This document shows positions 52,389-64,000 of a stretch of 64,000 nt of DNA, piece by piece. The position numbers and the translations under genes are program-made. Within the stretch, counting starts at the first letter, position 1. Each line of letters begins with the position of its first letter. The notes beneath the pieces were generated by a model that saw only the letters and a list, made by a program, of their open reading frames with translations, was not told where the DNA came from and searched no databases. The stretch comes from Hydractinia symbiolongicarpus (taxonomy: Eukaryota > Cnidaria > Hydrozoa > Anthoathecata > Hydractiniidae), in contig NC_079888.1 in assembly GCF_029227915.1 (NCBI RefSeq), forward strand, positions 12,571,001 to 12,635,000, in the 5' to 3' direction.

Positions 52389-53120
52389 GAGCTCATCAAA
52401 ATTCTGCTGCTGTTCAAAAATCGATTTTTTATTGATATATACATCTATTTATTGTTATCATTCTGCTTGGAAAATATTTAAAATGCCAAACTAGCTAACC
52501 ATGAAGATTAATTCAGTATTCTCATAAGAGCATCCTATCACAAAATGATATCAGCAAAGAGATATTCCTTGCAACTAAATTTTTTGTTTACTGGCATAAT
52601 TTTAGGTTGAATCTTATCTGACATATTTCTGAGGTTAGAATAGCTTTTAAAATTTTCTGGTTAATATGGGGTTAAATTTCTGCCTAGCTACTTTCAGTCA
52701 GGCACCTAGAATGATATGAACATTTGAAAATTATGTAGCATTATTTGCACCTTAGAGAACCAAGAAAGTGCTATGTTCAGATGGGCAAATCATTTACTAA
52801 TTTACAAGTTTCCCCTAGCTACAAGTTTTGCAACCCAGTGCTTGCTAGTCAACCAATTCAGTGAAATACACATAACTAAATTGCTTGAATTTCTTCAAGT
52901 AAACAGCAGCCTAAATAACAATGTATATTTATACATTTACACAAAACAATCAAGGGCAATATGCGAGAAGTTTGTGTGTTGCGATGAGAGGAATCAAAAC
53001 AAACTCGCCGCACGTATCTGTGACGTAAAACACCGATCTCGTCTAGCTCTGCAAGGTTATATATAAAACTTTGGTACATTGAGACAAATCTCATTAAATA
53101 TTATGCACAGAAATACTGTG
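52389..53120. other. AT-rich filler inside piece C
   Basis: It replaces the rest of the TM gene and the C-terminal part of the 220-residue gene. No recognisable gene; probably an insertion with deletion. Confidence 0.5.
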
Positions 53121-53124
53121 TATT

Positions 53125-53222
53125 GGAGGGTCACGTGACGAGGCCTCCTCCAGAGCCATGTTCGTATCGCCGTCCCGGGGTCAGAAAAGATACAAGATGC
53201 CCTGGGGACGAGGTTAGGCTTG
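53125..53222. mobile_element. MITE-like repeat, CCTCGTCCCCAGGGC type
   Basis: The minus strand reads AACCTCGTCCCCAGGGC at one end and GAGGCCTCGTCACGTGACC at the other. It belongs to the same broad repeat type as 39279 and 61239 and interrupts the 220-residue gene. Confidence 0.55.
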
Positions 53223-53316
53223 ATACTGATCGATTTCAAGGCAATGCGGGTGTTCTGTCCAAGGTAGTCCTCGAAAATCGTAGGTTTATTGATATCAGTG
53301 ATGTACAGTTGTTTAT
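53223..53316 (-). pseudogene. 220-aa conserved element protein, N-terminal fragment (piece C)
   Basis: NKQLYITDINKPTIFEDYLG and NTRIALKSISIK equal the start of the 7046 gene, with the ATG changed to AAT and the rest lost to the MITE. Confidence 0.75.
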
Positions 53317-53334
53317 TTTGTTTTAAAACAAAAG

Positions 53335-53610
53335 ATGAACATATACCAATACAACCCCGTGGCAAAATATGGGTACAACAGGGGTAAATGGCCGCCCGGT
53401 GTAAGCAAGTTGAAACACCAGGACCTGTACGTGAGTACAGACTCTCATACCTCTATAGTATTCCCCGAGTTTACCAAGTATGCCATCAAAGTTTCAACAA
53501 CCTACCTTGATGACTCTGTTAGTGTGGGGTGGAAAGAGCAACCGCTTGATTATTGGAATATCCGGGTTAATTTCGCCACTTATTGTGCAGCCACCGCATT
53601 AGGCATGTGC
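53335..53610 (+). pseudogene. proline-rich element protein, N-terminal fragment (piece C)
   Basis: MNIYQYNPVAKYGYNRGKWP, LKHQDLYVSTDSHTSIVFPE and YWNIRVNFATYCAATALGM are open and lack the two frameshifts of copy A. It is cut at 53610. The palindrome CATGTGC-CAA-GCACATG (53604-53620) lies across the break. Confidence 0.7.
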
Positions 53611-53649
53611 CAAGCACATGACGGGATCCGTACCCCTCATTAAAAGTTA

Positions 53650-55990
53650 AGAAAAGTCACAAAAATTCAAGGAATTTTATCCAGTTCTTAAAAAGTTATG
53701 AGACTTTGAAAATGCCGCGGGCACTTTATGCCCCTTATGCCCCTACTGACCAGAAAAGTAATGACGTCAGCCGGGGCCACATCCAAATATGGAAAAAGTG
53801 ACACCTAGTGGTTTTTGTATTCAAATCAACCAAAAAATAGATTCTAATCAAAAAATTACTTTTAAAAAGTCTCTGCACACGAAAATCTAATTTGTAACAT
53901 AGTTACCTTCACTATGCCTGTCTGTCAGTGGCCAGAAGGATAATCTTTTCAGGAAATCGAAATTGTTAAGGTGGGAAAATTACGCTGAGTCTCAAACCTT
54001 TTTCCGCGGTCAAATCTATTGTTCTATGCTGACATGGTCAATATCGGGAAATCGTTTGTTTTGAGAGGGAATGGCCTCGCTTACCTGAACAAAATAATTA
54101 ATTGTTGTATTCTTTAAGAGGGTAAGATGTGACCGCGCCGATTGTGTGCTCATTGATTGATTGTAATTCGGGGGTGGCTATGAGGTGGATTTGAATTTTA
54201 GAGATCTGCTTTGACATTGGTTTGCGTATAAACTTTCGTTCGAGAGAAACGGAATTTGATATCCTCGAAGAAAGCTTAGTTAAATAGGCTAGTCCGTCAA
54301 CTGAATCAAGTTGCTTAAGCAACAGCACCTTGTGGATGATTTTTACACGAGTTAGCATTCTTACATCTTTTAACCTTAACTGGGATAAGAATATGCTAAG
54401 AATATCCCAGCAAGATTTCGACCCTGTAGTTAGGAATATTTAGCTATGTTGAAACGAAAAAACAGTATTCTTATAAAAAAGTGTATACACACAACACCAT
54501 GAATCTGAAAATTTCGCAATTTATCAAATTATTAAGTAAAGAAATTTTAGTACTTTCAATTCATGTTTTTTATGAAAGATTTATGACAATAATGGAATTT
54601 ATAATACTGCATTAACGGGAGAAAGAATACTTAATAAATAAAATGTAAAATAAGAATAAAAATATCTTTCTGCTGATTATTTTCAAATACAGTTAGTTTT
54701 TAGTTTTTCTTTTTTTCCCCAAAAATATAACTATCCAACGACAAAAAAAGACATCTAAAGGTAACACAATTTCGAAGAGGATTAAAAAGGTAATTTTCCT
54801 CTCATTACATGTTTTTTTATTTTATAACAAATCAAGCCAACGGCCAACAAGTAAAAGTTTCTTAACTATCTCATTTTACTAGAAATAGTTTATTAACAAG
54901 TTTATTAATTTTAACGAGGCTATAAGAGGGGATATTCGACCAAAACTTCATTTTAACACAAGAAACTTTTTTTTTGCCTTTTTATTCATGATGTAAAATG
55001 ATGTCTTTCGATTTTTTAGGGGATAACTAAGGAAACTACAAAAATAAGCCTTACTTTTTTTTTGTTTATGAACTGTTATCATGTTAAAAAAAAATGGATA
55101 TCTTGTCGCTAATAGAGTTCAATAATTGCATTTATGGCCAGTCGAGCGAGAGAAGAGCAACAACCACAACCAATAATTAACTCTAGGGAGTTTTGAAAGG
55201 GGATTACGGTCAAACCTGTGTCAGACGGACACTCTAGTGATCGTCTTAGGCATGAGACTGTTTTATAAAATACTTCTGGGCTGTCTTAGACAGGGTTTTC
55301 CTTTTAGTCTTCACAACAAGTTGATGAATGCAAAGACTACTTGAAATTACACAAGCTGCAGTCTTCAAGTTATGCAAACTGTAACAATAAATGCTGTACA
55401 CGAATTCGTTTTGCTGCAGAAAAGTGGGAGATGTTTAAAATCGTAAACTCCGAACACGATAATGTGATTGTCTTATATGGCAATTATCTTGTCTGAGAAA
55501 TGAAAAATAGCGGTCGCTGGTCGCTTTGGGCAAGTGATTGTCTTTTAGAATAGCAAATGATCACAAACACATTACGGCGACCTTAAGGTGTTGGTCTGAG
55601 ATAGGTGACAGTCTTATACAGGTTGTCGTCATAGCAGTTTGATGTTTTGAGCTTGAAGCTGTTCTTATGTTGTCGTAATTTTTCCGATTTTTACAAAATT
55701 GCTCTTATAAAAAAGCGTGTACATTAGCTCCCAGTAACTCTAACACCGGATTAATTGAATTTTTATTATCTCGAACCATTTTATTGTGTCCCTTAAACTT
55801 TCGTTAATACTTTCTTATAAAAGCTCTGGTTAACGCAAGGCTAGAATAAATCAAATATTCGCTAACTCTACCCATTTTTGGCCCCTTTTTTCCTCGGTCC
55901 CTTGGAGGTTCACGTTACTGGGAGTTAACTGTATTTGTTCGTAGTAGCTGTTCCTAAATATAAACCATGAAACTATCCTATTTAGAACTT
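53650..55990. other. AT-rich intergenic region
   Basis: No gene supported. The short frames (such as 54098-54358 minus) have no family features. Confidence 0.5.
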
Positions 55991-55995
55991 TTGTA

Positions 55996-56454
55996 ATGGC
56001 TATCCCAATTGCAAAAATTATCCTCATAGTTGGAAGCGCAATATTGTTCATCTTCCTGGCTGGCTGCTGCGGTGGAAATGCATGGCTTAAGCGAGACACA
56101 GTTGATTTTCAACGAGGCCTGTGGAAAGATTGTGTGCGTGACATGTGCTCGAAGATTGAAAATGCTGTCGACTGGGTGGAAGCTGTCCGAGCATTTGCGG
56201 TTCTCGCGCTCGTCGCAAGTATTATATGCTTAATTTTATTAATCCTCATCCTTGCAACAGGACAAGGGAAAGGATACTACATATCATTTTTTGCTCTTTT
56301 AGCAGGAGGTTTTATAGCGTTAGCGCTAGTTGTTTTCACTGTACACAGAAAAAAAGACCTTTTAGAATTCGGTTGGAGTTATGTTTTTGGTTGGATTGGA
56401 ATGACAGTTGCAGCAGTAATCGCAGTGATCGGAGTTCTTGCTGCAAGAGTATGA
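55996..56454 (+). CDS. claudin/PMP22-like four-helix membrane protein (152 aa)
   Basis: A single-exon ORF starting MAIPIAKIILIVGSAILFIF. Four hydrophobic helices lie at about residues 5-25, 55-77, 85-105 and 125-150. The first extracellular loop has W..RGLWKDCVRDMC, the W-GLW-C-C signature of the claudin/PMP22/EMP superfamily. Members sit in the plasma membrane and form or regulate cell contacts or act as channel-like subunits. At 152 residues it is slightly short of typical claudins (about 200). It lies outside the mobile elements and looks like a real host gene. Confidence 0.8.
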   Translation: MAIPIAKIILIVGSAILFIFLAGCCGGNAWLKRDTVDFQRGLWKDCVRDMCSKIENAVDWVEAVRAFAVLALVASIICLILLILILATGQGKGYYISFFALLAGGFIALALVVFTVHRKKDLLEFGWSYVFGWIGMTVAAVIAVIGVLAARV

Positions 56455-56592
56455 GACTTAAAAAGTCATTACCACTTGTTAATATAATTTAGCTTTTATA
56501 TCGCATATGACTTTTAATGTATCGATTTCAGCGAAATTAACTTCAGCACCCAATTCTTAAATGATGTTGTGGTTGGGAAGTGGAATAAATGC

Positions 56593-56706
56593 ATGTACCC
56601 TTAGGGCCATTTGATTTTCAAATCGAATTAAAAATCAAAATTATTCACAAATTTTGATTTTTGATTTTTAATTCAATTGAAAATCAAATAGCCTAAGGGT
56701 ACACGC
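56593..56706. mobile_element. fold-back MITE
   Basis: Arms of about 48 bp with TGTACCCTTAGG at the outer left and CCTAAGGGTACA at the outer right pair through CATTTGATTTTCAA-like sequence to the centre, leaving a loop of a dozen bases. It lies 140 bp downstream of the claudin-like gene. Confidence 0.7.
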
Positions 56707-56719
56707 AATGGAATTCCCT

Positions 56720-58290
56720 ACCACTATAACTCCCTCGTGTTTTTGTTTGAAGTCATTAAACGTGATAAAAATGTTGTCTGTCTCGGTAACAATAGCTGCT
56801 TTTATAATCGCTTATTTTAATTGTCAATTTGGTTTTAATTAATTTACTTTAGGCTGGCTGTTGCCTACGTCAACCTCAGGTCAAATGGCTATTACTGATG
56901 CATTTTGCAAAGGCATTGGAAATTCTGTGGCTTGTTTTTTTACGTTTTCTACCTAGTGGGCATGCTCAATGTTTCTCAAAGCAAAATTAGAATATTGCGT
57001 CACACGGAAAGGGATCTCTACCAGCAAATCTAGCACAATGTGCATGAGGACAGGACGTCATGCGAACATCCTATTTGCTAAGCAAATATTTGTTATCAAA
57101 CATTTATCATCTTCAACTAATTCTGAGATCTGTTCTCTTAAAAAAAGGTGAAAGGGATTGAAAGCTAACAGGGTACAATGAAAGTGTTTTTTTTGCGGTT
57201 ATTTTAGAGCTAAAAAGTCATTGTGCCTGTACGACAAATACTTTCCGATGAATTAATAATAAGAATTTACGCAGGCATATAGCTATGTTATGTGAAATAT
57301 GATCAATTGCATATTCCCCCGGGCATTATGTTTTAGGGTTAGGGCTAATATACTTAATTTTCTGAATTTATCACAATCCCAGTAGTATATAAATCGTGAT
57401 ATTTGATTTGCATGCAACATTGAGAGGAGTCAGTTGCTTTAATTTATATCAGGTCGGATATTCTTGATGTTTTATAAACATAACGGCGAATTAGCCAGAT
57501 ACTTTAGGAGAGCTTTATTTGTTCTTGTATTATTCAAGGCAAAATGGAAATGCTATCAGTTTGATTTATTTTTTTGTATACCTATAGTGGCGATCCAGAA
57601 TGGCTATACTGGCTCGAGATTCATGGCGATACAAGTTGATTTTTTTACCTTGTTAGCTAGTGCAAATCGTGTAATCAAAAGCTATAAATTAGTGTTTAAG
57701 CTTCGAATGTGCACAAATTTGTTCCATTCTTACCCTCCTATTAATAAGTTTTACTTGAGAAAAACGCCAGTCTACATGGTTCCCTCGATCCACCATATGC
57801 AATCAGTACATAGCAAATGCTTCCGCTTGTGTAGAAAACCCTTTGTAAAATTTAATTATGTCGCTCATTACTATAATGAATAATCGATTCTCCTTCGCAG
57901 AGGAATTCAAAAGAGGCAGGAAGATATTTCCACTGATTTATTGTTCAATGTTTTTAAACCTTCAGAAAAGAATTCTTTAAGCCGTGCTAGCAAACAAATC
58001 TTAAAAGATAATTTACGCAACAAAACATTACAAATAAGAAATTTGTTTTTGTTTTTTAAAAAAATAACTACGCAGTGCACGAGGTTTATACATAAAACCC
58101 GCCATTAGTTATAATACAACGTATAATTTTATGAGCAACACAATAATTAAGATAATTATAAATACATAGCGGTCATTACTAACCTCAGAAGCGGAAGATT
58201 ATTTCAATACAAACGTAGCGCACATCATAGGAAGGGACATAACTCATTGAGGAAAGAAAGAGAATATAAGTTCATAGCTGAGCAAAAAAA
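56720..58290. other. intergenic region
   Basis: A 139-codon frame at 57464-57883 has no family features and is not called. Nothing else is supported. Confidence 0.5.
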
Positions 58291-58294
58291 TACC

Positions 58295-61200
58295 ATGCTA
58301 CTGTGTTATTTATTTCTATGTTTCGCCTTCTTGGTTAGATGCTTTTCATATGACACCAATTGGAGCAACGCGCTGCAGTATGATAAGAATATCTTAAAAG
58401 ATTATAATTATTCTGAGATTGAAAGCAGAGTCGATGATGTGCTGGACAACACTGGAGTGGCCACAGTAGATAACCAGCAGACCAGTATTGAGAAGAATAA
58501 ACTTAAAAGCACCGATACTGATGAACATAGCAGTGTTGCTAAAAGTAGGTTGTAATGCGTCCTTTTTTAAACTGGGTAGAATTTCAAAGATTCCTGATGG
58601 TTCGATTGTTGAAGTAGGAAAGGAGGAAGCATTTGAAATTGAACTAATTTAAATCAAAATAACACTTTAATAGTGTATACATTGCGTACTTGTCAACATT
58701 AGATAAAGCTAGCTAAGTGATGTCAATGATCATCTTAACACAATAAGAAATGAACTGCAAGTGCATGCACATTCAACGTATATAGTGAAACAAATTTTTT
58801 CATATTTTCTTCATTTTATGTACCCCATCGCAACCATTTAATATTGATTTTATGTTTCTTTAAAAGGGAGTCTTGGTCCAACTGGTTTGAAGTTTGTTAG
58901 AGCTGCTTTAATTACAGCTGGTATAATCCACGGTGTTTCATTGGCTATAACATCTGCAAGAATTGTATTTGATTTCATTTACAGCAACCATAAATGCTGC
59001 GGAATTTGCTGTCCAAGTATATGTTCAGATTATAAATCTTACTTGACCGTTCGAAACAGAGTTCTTACTCTGTACACAGCTATAGACAACGAATATTTAG
59101 CAGGTATGATAAAAAGGTGTTAAATAAGAAATGACTTCCGTTTTTTCGCGTTAGTCTAAACATTGCGTCACAGACATGAGCGCAGCTTAATCTATTTAGA
59201 TAAAAGAAACCCCAGTGAAGGATTAAAGTCATCTTTGACAACATTTCCATCCAGTTCTACACAAAATAAAACAAAACCTTTTTAATTTTATCCATATTTC
59301 TTTAGGCTTTAACCGTCCGTAAAAACAAAAATTACGACCACAACAACGAAAGCACATTTGGAATTCCCTATCCTAGTACTGAGCTAGCTAACTTAATTTT
59401 TTTATTTTTATTCTAGTGGAGAACTCAGAAACATTTTTGTTTGGCTTAACAACAGCAAATACATTTTTGTATGACTCAATGCAAGAAATTAACGACCACG
59501 CAAAGTCGTTAGCACTGACCATAGATCCTGATTTAGACAGGAAATTGGAGAACGCCACACAGCAACTAGTAGTAAGTTATTGGGCTACATTTACATTTTA
59601 TCTGCAATTCCTCTATATCAGCTTCTTCTACAGAAAAATTGGGAGATGTAAAAAATGGCGAAATAACTCAATAACAGACTATATTTCTGAGACACAGGAA
59701 AATATATCTAATAATTGCCAATAATTTTTGTGAGTAAAATTTTTTTTGGCAACCATCCTTAAGGCTTTCTTGCTAGAAACCTTTTTCACTATAAGTATTT
59801 GAGTCCTTGGGACAAGGTTGTGAAAGTACAAAAATGTACCATAACGTTCAGAAAACGACGTTAAATGCCTGTATTGGTCTCTATTTTATACATAGGACAT
59901 TTTATTGTATTTATGTCGATTTGCCCTCTCCTGAGTTAATGTGAAAATTATATACTTAGGAGTCGTGTGTCGTACATACATAAAACTTATTTTACTTTCA
60001 TACTTTTAGTCCCGATTAGGTGGAAAGATCACGAAAAATTATACCTTGGTCCAACCAGAAGTGGATAATATCGTAACACAAGTATTTACCGAGTTCACGA
60101 GAGCAGCTAGTTTTTTTTCAGATTATATTTTGATATATTGGGTGATGAATAAGTTGCAGACTTGGGAGGTGAGAGTGTAAAACTGATAAATTTGTCATGA
60201 CGCACGAAATTGTGATCTAGCAAAATTTTGGAGCGTAGAATTAAAATTTTTAAAACAAGTTAAAAAGTGTCAAGTTTTGAAATATTGAGCAGATCTTACA
60301 GCGGGGTTTCTAAATTGAAAATTGCAATAGGACATACCCCAAAAGTACCTAACAACATCGTTTGGAGAGTTGACGAAATAAATTTATTGCGAAATGGCAT
60401 TACACTTTTTTAAGGCAAGCAGAAAAAAATGATAATAGTTCTGGCAATAATAATTCTATAGCTAAGTGTGAGGTTTAGAGTCAATTAGACTCCTAAAATT
60501 TTTAGTGCAATTTACTTGTAATGTCTTAAAGTGTTCCTTTAAATTGTAGTTTGTAGTTAGGTAATCGTAAAATTTTCTTACAATGATTACCACTTTTTAA
60601 CAAAACATTTAGAGCAATTTGGTATTATAGCTAGTCCATATCGTTGCTCTTCTTTCGCATTAGCAAAGAAACATTGTTAAGACCAGAACTAGATCACAAG
60701 CTGTTGTGGCACATGTCGATCCAACAGCGGCGCAGAGAGCAAAATATTTTATTCAAAACAACTACAAGCGCGCTGGTACAAGTATCGTCTTTGCTGGAAC
60801 AACCGCAATGTCTGTGTACGCTTCAGGTAAGCACAGTTCTTATCTACGCTCTTAGACAACATGTAATAAACACCTTAAAATTATTATTTCGTTTTCACAA
60901 GTTGTACTTCTCCGTAATTCTTCTTTTGTAGAAAACGAAGACATTTTGCGTCAATTTTGTGACTAATTTTGACCTAAAAACAGTATTTAGGTCACACAAA
61001 AAATTTTTTTATGTCAGTACCATTTTCAGCATGCTTTGTTTCTTTCCCAAATTATATCAAAAACGGAAGAGAGCCTAGTCAATAATTTTGATCACCCAGG
61101 CACTTGTTACTAGAAAGCAGCGCCCCGTAGAGATTAGGTAATGATTTAATAATTAAAGAAAAAAAAGAATCTTACCACCATGACCACAGAAGTCTGTTTT

Positions 61201-64000
61201 ATTAAATCACTCTCCTTTACTGCGTTATGCAAAATACCAACCTCGTCCTCAGGATCTTGTGCCCCCCTGGGACGTTATTACGGAGTGGCCAACCGCTATC
61301 AATTCCATCAACAAGGCAAAATGCCCTGGGAGCGAGGTTGGCAAAATACTCGTTCAATATATACTAAAAAAAAATGATATGTAAAGGCCCGAATAGACGG
61401 AACAATTTTATAGATCAGATTTCGAAAAATATTTTATTCTCGAAATATTGTTGAAAAAACACACGCAAAATTTTAGGTCAATAATTATTCAGTTCTTAAA
61501 TTGATTTAATATTTTTGTATACATACACGATATAATATACAGAACAATCTGAATTTAATTTATCGACATTAGCGACAACGAAGAAGAAATAATTTTGTGC
61601 TCCCTTAGGGGCTACGAACCCGTTAAAATGCTCACATTTCGCATATCCCGCGCACATATTGTCGCTCTGCCTGATGTTATAATAAAATAAGTTCAGGTTA
61701 TTCTTTATATTGTATCGTGTATATTTACAAAAATATTAAATCAATTTAAGACTTGAATAATTCTTAACGTAAATATTTTACATGTATTTTTTTCAACAAT
61801 ACTTCGACAAATAATATTTTTCGAAATTTATCTACAAAATTGTTCCGTCTATTCGGGCCTTAAATAAAATTAAACCACTTTAATTTAATTTAATTAGATC
61901 AATTTTTGAATATTGATTTGTGTTTTTACGTCATTTTTGTATTATCGTGCTACTACTTTTTAATGATATATACACAACAATTTAGATCAATTTTAGTTCA
62001 ATATTTTATTTTGAAAATTGATCTGCAAAATTGTTCGTCTATTCGAGCCTTAACAAAATATTTTTCCATCAATTATAGTCCAAGACATACTGTACATCTC
62101 GAAAGTTGTTGAGAACTGCAACACATTGAAGACCACAATGGCAGGAGTGTTGACTACAATCAATGATCAGGAAACAAAGGCCAAAGAATTACGTGCAAGA
62201 ATTGCAGATCTTCAAGCAAATGTAACCACGGTAAGTGCCTTGCGTTTGAGACCAAATGACTTTATTCCAATAATAAGTAGTATTGAAAAAAAAGCAGCTA
62301 AAAATTTGACACAAGAAAGCAAAAAGTAACTTTCTAACTTTGGACATTGTCTCAGAACCCTGGTGATCAGGTTTCTGATATCTATATTATAATACCCGTA
62401 TACGTCTGTCCGTCATGCATAATGGTACCGCAAGTAGTGAGACGCGCGCGATGCGGTATAAAAAGGAAGGGCAAACCGACTAGTATTAGATAATACATTT
62501 TAGTCATGTAGATCATGCAACCTGGGCAATACAATTGTATAGGCATTATAAGTTACCAAGCCCGGTCGGCACTTACACCTTGGCGATATTTTGCAGCACA
62601 GCCCAAGTTAATCCATTATAATTTATATTAGTAATACCTTATTCCTAAAAAAGTGGAAATCTCTACAAGTTCGCAGTAAAGTTTTTTGCTACACAAGTTT
62701 GTTCTTATAAAGAAACTTTAGGTCCAGATTATGTGTTATGTCGGACAGGTATTAACCCTTATAATAACTGTTTAAGAGGGCAATATTCGGTATTGCCCAA
62801 AATAAACAGTTATTTTATGGTTTATTATCCGAGTACTGCATTTTACGACAAAAAATATAACATAAGCAGGATGTAGAAACCATGTCTTTATAGTAACTAT
62901 GGAACGTACATTCTAACTAAAAATTTTTTTTTTAAAATCGAATATCGTGTAAACATTACAGGTTTTGATTGTAGCTACATCATAGAATTCTTTAAAAGAT
63001 AAAAGTAAGTTTCACTTCTGTTTCGCGTTTTGCTTACTTTTTCTGTGTTTATTTACATTTAAAGCCAACATATTTAAACTTTACACACGGTTGCTACGGT
63101 GGCGGGCAATACCGTGGAATATTGCCCGTTATAACGTAAGTTCTAACCAATCACATTGCGCGATTTTCGAAAATATTGATGCCGCCCTTTTACCCGGGTA
63201 ATAATTCTATTTCTTAAATGCTCTTGTGGTTCAGCCTAGTACCTTGAAATAAGTTATAAGGCATCAGACCCTGGCAATTACGTGCATTTACGTTTTTTAG
63301 CAATACAACGACTTAAAGGAATCATTGTACTCAAGCAATTTCACAGCATTTACATCAGAGCTCATTAAGATGGCTACCAACATGTCCAGTACAAGTCCTA
63401 CTCTTGCTCAAGCTATCAAGAACATAAACAATTTTAATGCGATGATAATTGGAGCTGGTAAATCAGATGCAGAAAAATTAGTAAAAAATCTGACCACAAC
63501 TTTCAAAGTCATTGCTAAGAAGTTTCAATGTGTTACAAGACAGGCCAACTTACTTAACTTCGCAACTGGTGAATGCAAAATTGGGAGTCAAACAAACGAT
63601 AACCTGTATGCAATTTTACAAACAGAAGAAGTTGCAATCAATAAGGAGTGTACAGAAAACAAATTAATTAATAGAACTACCTTTGATAATTGGTTGCAAG
63701 CAAAAATGCGCTTATACAACGCCCAATCAGATTGTGTATTAAACGACGAGACGAAAAAAGCACTAGTTTGCGTAAATTGGCTAAATGGTATGATTAATGC
63801 ACAAAATGCTGCTAAGGAAAACTTGACCACTGCTCAAGTTCTGTATTTCATTGAAACATCCATCTGTCCTCCTGCTCAAGTTACAAGTTCAATTAGTTTG
63901 TCAATATGCGCTAAGAAAAATGACAAACACACGCTGGCTCAAGTTAGCCAGCTGTACGCAAAGTACAACCAAACACAAGTATCGTCAGCGTATTCTTCAT
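58295..64000 (+). CDS. spliced gene with signal peptide, family unknown (exons 1-7, runs off the window)
   Basis: Exons with matching phases and GT..AG borders: 58295-58544, 58867-59103, 59417-59571, 60010-60168, 60664-60826, 62079-62230 and 63301-64000+. The first exon starts MLLCYLFLCFAFLVRCFSY, a signal peptide, chosen over upstream frames for that reason. Exon 2 has a hydrophobic start and the cysteine cluster KCCGICCPSICSDY. Exons 3-6 are helical and polar; exon 5 has NYKRAGTSIVFAGTTAMSVY. Exon 7 is over 233 codons, rich in N, T and A with spaced cysteines and N-glycosylation sites such as NMSS. About 605 residues are visible. The product is probably secreted or on the cell surface. I do not recognise the family. 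Confidence 0.75.
61239..61341. mobile_element. MITE-like repeat, CCAACCTCGTCCTCAGG type
   Basis: CCAACCTCGTCCTCAGG at the left and CCCTGGGAGCGAGGTTGG at the right form inverted ends about 100 bp apart, in intron 5 of the spliced gene. Confidence 0.6.
61385..61860. mobile_element. MITE with 3-bp TAA target duplication (PIF/Harbinger-like)
   Basis: AGGCCCGAATAGACGGAACA at 61385 is matched in inverse at 61860, with about 30 bp of paired ends, and TAA flanks both sides (61382-61384 and 61861-61863). It is 476 bp with no ORF. A decayed second right end (CTATTCGAGCCTTAA) lies at about 62037-62052. Confidence 0.78.
62381..62483 (+). mobile_element. 103-bp mini-Helitron
   Basis: Starts TCTATATTATAATACCCG after an A and ends CCGACTAG before a T, with CGTCTGTCCGTC as in the larger units. 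The internal GCGCGCGCGATGCGG differs. It lies in intron 6 of the spliced gene. Confidence 0.6.
62490..63300. other. rest of intron 6
   Basis: AT-rich, ending CGTTTTTTAG at the acceptor. Repeated GGGCAATATTCGGTATTGCCC-type palindromes at about 62778-62800 and 63104-63130 suggest another decayed repeat. Confidence 0.5.

Larger units (their letters stand above)
50324..53610. mobile_element. Polinton/Maverick-like piece C (right end, reversed)
   Basis: Begins with the AGAGATTAG.. terminal repeat. Genes follow in the reverse of copy A's right-end order: small membrane protein, cysteine-rich protein, FENELV-type protein, then (minus) TM protein and 220-residue protein, then (plus) proline-rich protein cut at 53610. 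There is no DUF4116-type gene. Together with copy B it makes up most of one element. Confidence 0.85.

Noticed and set aside
52773-53066. 97-aa plus-strand frame in piece C
   Set aside because: It lies in the AT-rich filler, shares nothing with element genes and looks random.
57464-57883. 139-aa open frame starting MMFYKHNGELARYF
   Set aside because: There is no family resemblance, codon use is AT-driven, and no splice or promoter context was found.

Overview
The window looks like genomic DNA of an animal, most likely a cnidarian. It is AT-rich and holds spliced genes with GT..AG introns, Helitrons, LINE, LTR, piggyBac, tyrosine-recombinase and MITE relics, and Polinton (Maverick/adintovirus)-like giant transposons. 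The organism call is an inference from the repeat mix and the claudin-like gene; I could not run a search.

Layout. 1-2440: transposon relics (LINE 3' end, piggyBac transposase end, Gag fragment). 2440-15201: Polinton-like copy A, truncated on its left, lacking integrase and BRO genes, with three partly overlapping tandem copies of its central block. 15202-16590: two reverse-oriented Helitron units. 16591-29745: Polinton-like copy B with terminal inverted repeat, SAP-DNA polymerase B, small membrane and zinc proteins, packaging ATPase, BRO-like protein, integrase, zinc-repeat/HNH protein, major capsid protein and the start of a coiled-coil membrane protein. 29746-39559: AT-rich DNA with a tyrosine recombinase relic, a tRNA-like inverted-repeat element and a decayed multi-exon transposase-like gene. 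39560-50323: head-to-tail Helitron array, with a 3.5-kb LINE inserted in one unit. 50324-53610: Polinton-like piece C (right-end genes). 53611-64000: host DNA with a claudin-like single-exon gene and a spliced gene of unknown family with a signal peptide (seven exons seen, running off the window), whose introns carry MITEs and a 103-bp Helitron.

How it fits together. B and C appear to be two halves of one insertion. B holds the left-end genes and C the right-end genes, with no overlap. Their outer flanks together rebuild one Helitron 5' end with the 5-bp duplication ATACG, and every Helitron unit between them lies opposite to the two units left of B. A single inversion of about 29745-53610 explains all of this. 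The shared gene set is a virus-like module: replication (protein-primed PolB), integration (DDE integrase), packaging (A32-like ATPase) and capsid. Genes sit close together in opposing blocks, with an AATAAA-type sequence just before many starts and palindromic hairpins just after many stops. Most large genes are broken by stops or frameshifts, so these are old copies, yet a few small genes remain intact.
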